From Chloroflexota bacterium (lineage in GTDB: Bacteria; Chloroflexota; Anaerolineae; Anaerolineales; Villigracilaceae), in the NCBI GenBank assembly GCA_021796155.1, contig JAJYOO010000023.1, positions 1 through 15,007 on the forward strand: a stretch of 15,007 bases of DNA. The letters are read 5' to 3'. Of this stretch, positions 14,148-15,007 are shown piece by piece. The notes beneath the pieces were generated by a model that saw only the letters and a program-made list of their open reading frames with translations, had not been told where the DNA came from and did not search any database. Every line of letters starts with the position of its first letter. The stretch's first letter is position 1. Both the position numbers and the translations under genes were made by a program.

Positions 14148-15007
14148 ATGCAAAAATCTCCAAATTTCACGCGTCGTGACTTTTTGAAATTTATGTTCAC
14201 CGTATCTGCACAATTGGCGCTGTTGTCATTTGGTGGCGCCTTTTATGGCACACAAGTTGAGACGGCGTGGATTGAAGTCGTTCGACAGATAATAAGATTG
14301 CCGCGACTACATCCTGCATTTGATGGATTCCGGTTCACGCAAATTAGCGACATTCACATGGGCGGCTGGATGAACCGCGAGCGCTTCGCCAATGTCATTG
14401 AACTTGTGAAGAAAACGAATCCTGAATTGGTTTTAATTACCGGAGATTTTGTCGAATATGTGCCGGACTTCGCACGGACTCTTGTCGCTATTCAAGATGT
14501 GCGTGATGTTTTAGCATCATTGAGTTCGTTGCCGACTCTTGCCATTCTTGGCAATCAGGATTATCGCAGTCATGCAGGGTACTTCCTTCGCGATATGCTT
14601 TCGACGCTCAAAATTGTGGATATGACCAATCGCATCCACACATTGACTCGCGGTGATGGACAGTTGTATTTCGTTGGGTTGGATGACATCCTGATGGGTT
14701 TTCCGGATTTCGAAGGCATGCTCGCGGATTTGCCGCAAGATGGGACGGCTATACTGCTCGCGCATGAACCTGATTTTGCTGACATTGCCTCGTTAACTAG
14801 CCGGTTCGATTTACAGATCTCGGGTCACTCGCATGGTGGACAAGTGGTTTTACCAGTGATCGGACCGCCGGTTTTGCCAAGTTTGGGAAAGAAATATGTC
14901 AGCGGTTTATATCAAGTTGGGAAGATGTATCAGTATACAAATCGCGGTGTTGGCACGACCGAGCCGTATATTCGGATCAATTGTCGACCAGAGATCACGG
15001 TTTTTAC
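14148..15007 (+). CDS. Tat-exported metallophosphoesterase (YaeI/YkuE-like), 3' truncated by window
   Basis: 286 residues are visible and the frame runs off the end. The N-terminus carries a twin-arginine signal (TRRDFLKF, 8-15) before a hydrophobic stretch, so it is exported folded with metals bound. Calcineurin-like motifs follow in order: SDIH (Asp68, His70), GD (Asp100), GNQD (135-138), the His of LLAHEPDF (206) and GHSHGGQ (His227, His229). The third motif is normally GNHD or GNHE; here the catalytic His is Gln137. The metal-binding residues are otherwise intact. The closing GVGTTEPYIRINCRPEI is typical of the YaeI/YkuE group, some members of which act on lipid-A precursors or phospholipids. 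The substrate here is unknown. AGG sits directly against the ATG and is too close for a normal ribosome site. Confidence 0.88.
   Translation, partial: MQKSPNFTRRDFLKFMFTVSAQLALLSFGGAFYGTQVETAWIEVVRQIIRLPRLHPAFDGFRFTQISDIHMGGWMNRERFANVIELVKKTNPELVLITGDFVEYVPDFARTLVAIQDVRDVLASLSSLPTLAILGNQDYRSHAGYFLRDMLSTLKIVDMTNRIHTLTRGDGQLYFVGLDDILMGFPDFEGMLADLPQDGTAILLAHEPDFADIASLTSRFDLQISGHSHGGQVVLPVIGPPVLPSLGKKYVSGLYQVGKMYQYTNRGVGTTEPYIRINCRPEITVF

Noticed and set aside
1..15007. CRISPR arrays, rRNA or intact insertion sequences
   Set aside because: No spaced direct repeats, no rRNA-like stretch and no complete transposase with terminal inverted repeats were seen.

Overview
The window looks like ordinary chromosome from a bacterium of the Chloroflexota, most likely class Anaerolineae. 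This is inferred from style, not from a marker gene. Exported lipoproteins carry long Pro/Thr/Ala-rich linkers after the lipobox, the prenyl synthase has a DDILGIWG-type second Asp motif, the GH36 enzyme is of the short Thermotoga GalA type, and base composition is moderate. No CRISPR array or intact mobile element was seen. The only hints of mobility are a truncated open frame at the left edge and an excisionase-like helix-turn-helix gene near a tRNA gene.

Layout. 1-117: 3' end of an unidentified frame. 182-385 (+): small HTH protein behind a well-formed promoter. 432-499: three adjacent hairpins, the outermost a likely terminator for the minus-strand tRNA-Gly(CCC) at 520-591. 612-2269 (-): a translationally coupled pair, HAD-type phosphatase then polyprenyl diphosphate synthase, with the tRNA promoter lying in the 3' end of the synthase gene. 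2370-2411: strong terminator. 2484-6024 (-): CUT1 sugar ABC transporter operon (MalF-like permease, MalG-like permease, lipoprotein binding protein) with no ATPase gene. 6072-7277 (+): alkaline-phosphatase-superfamily phosphodiesterase, divergent from the transporter. 7414-11400 (+): a copper-related exported cluster made of a small membrane-anchored protein with a predicted N-terminal His, a CopC-CopD-cytochrome c fusion, and a TolB-like beta-propeller lipoprotein. 11409-12410 (-): lipoprotein of unknown function. 12449-14044 (-): alpha-galactosidase GH36. 14148 to the end (+): Tat-exported metallophosphoesterase, cut by the window edge.

How the parts work together. The transporter would import an oligosaccharide, and the GH36 enzyme has no signal peptide, so it could act on an imported alpha-galactoside. 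The two are 6 kb apart and the link is inference. The 7414-11400 cluster probably handles copper outside the membrane and passes it, or electrons, to a membrane-bound c-type haem domain. The HAD phosphatase and prenyl synthase share an ATGA stop/start overlap and are surely co-transcribed.

A recurring theme is translation-start architecture. Several genes that start transcription units (182, 2269, 6072, possibly 6024) have a -10-like hexamer 6-7 nt before the ATG and no Shine-Dalgarno sequence, which predicts leaderless mRNAs. Several downstream or operon genes (3896, 4891, 7414, 10225) have good Shine-Dalgarno sites at normal spacing. The most unusual protein-level observations are the CopC-CopD-cytochrome c fusion and a metallophosphoesterase whose GNHD motif reads GNQD.
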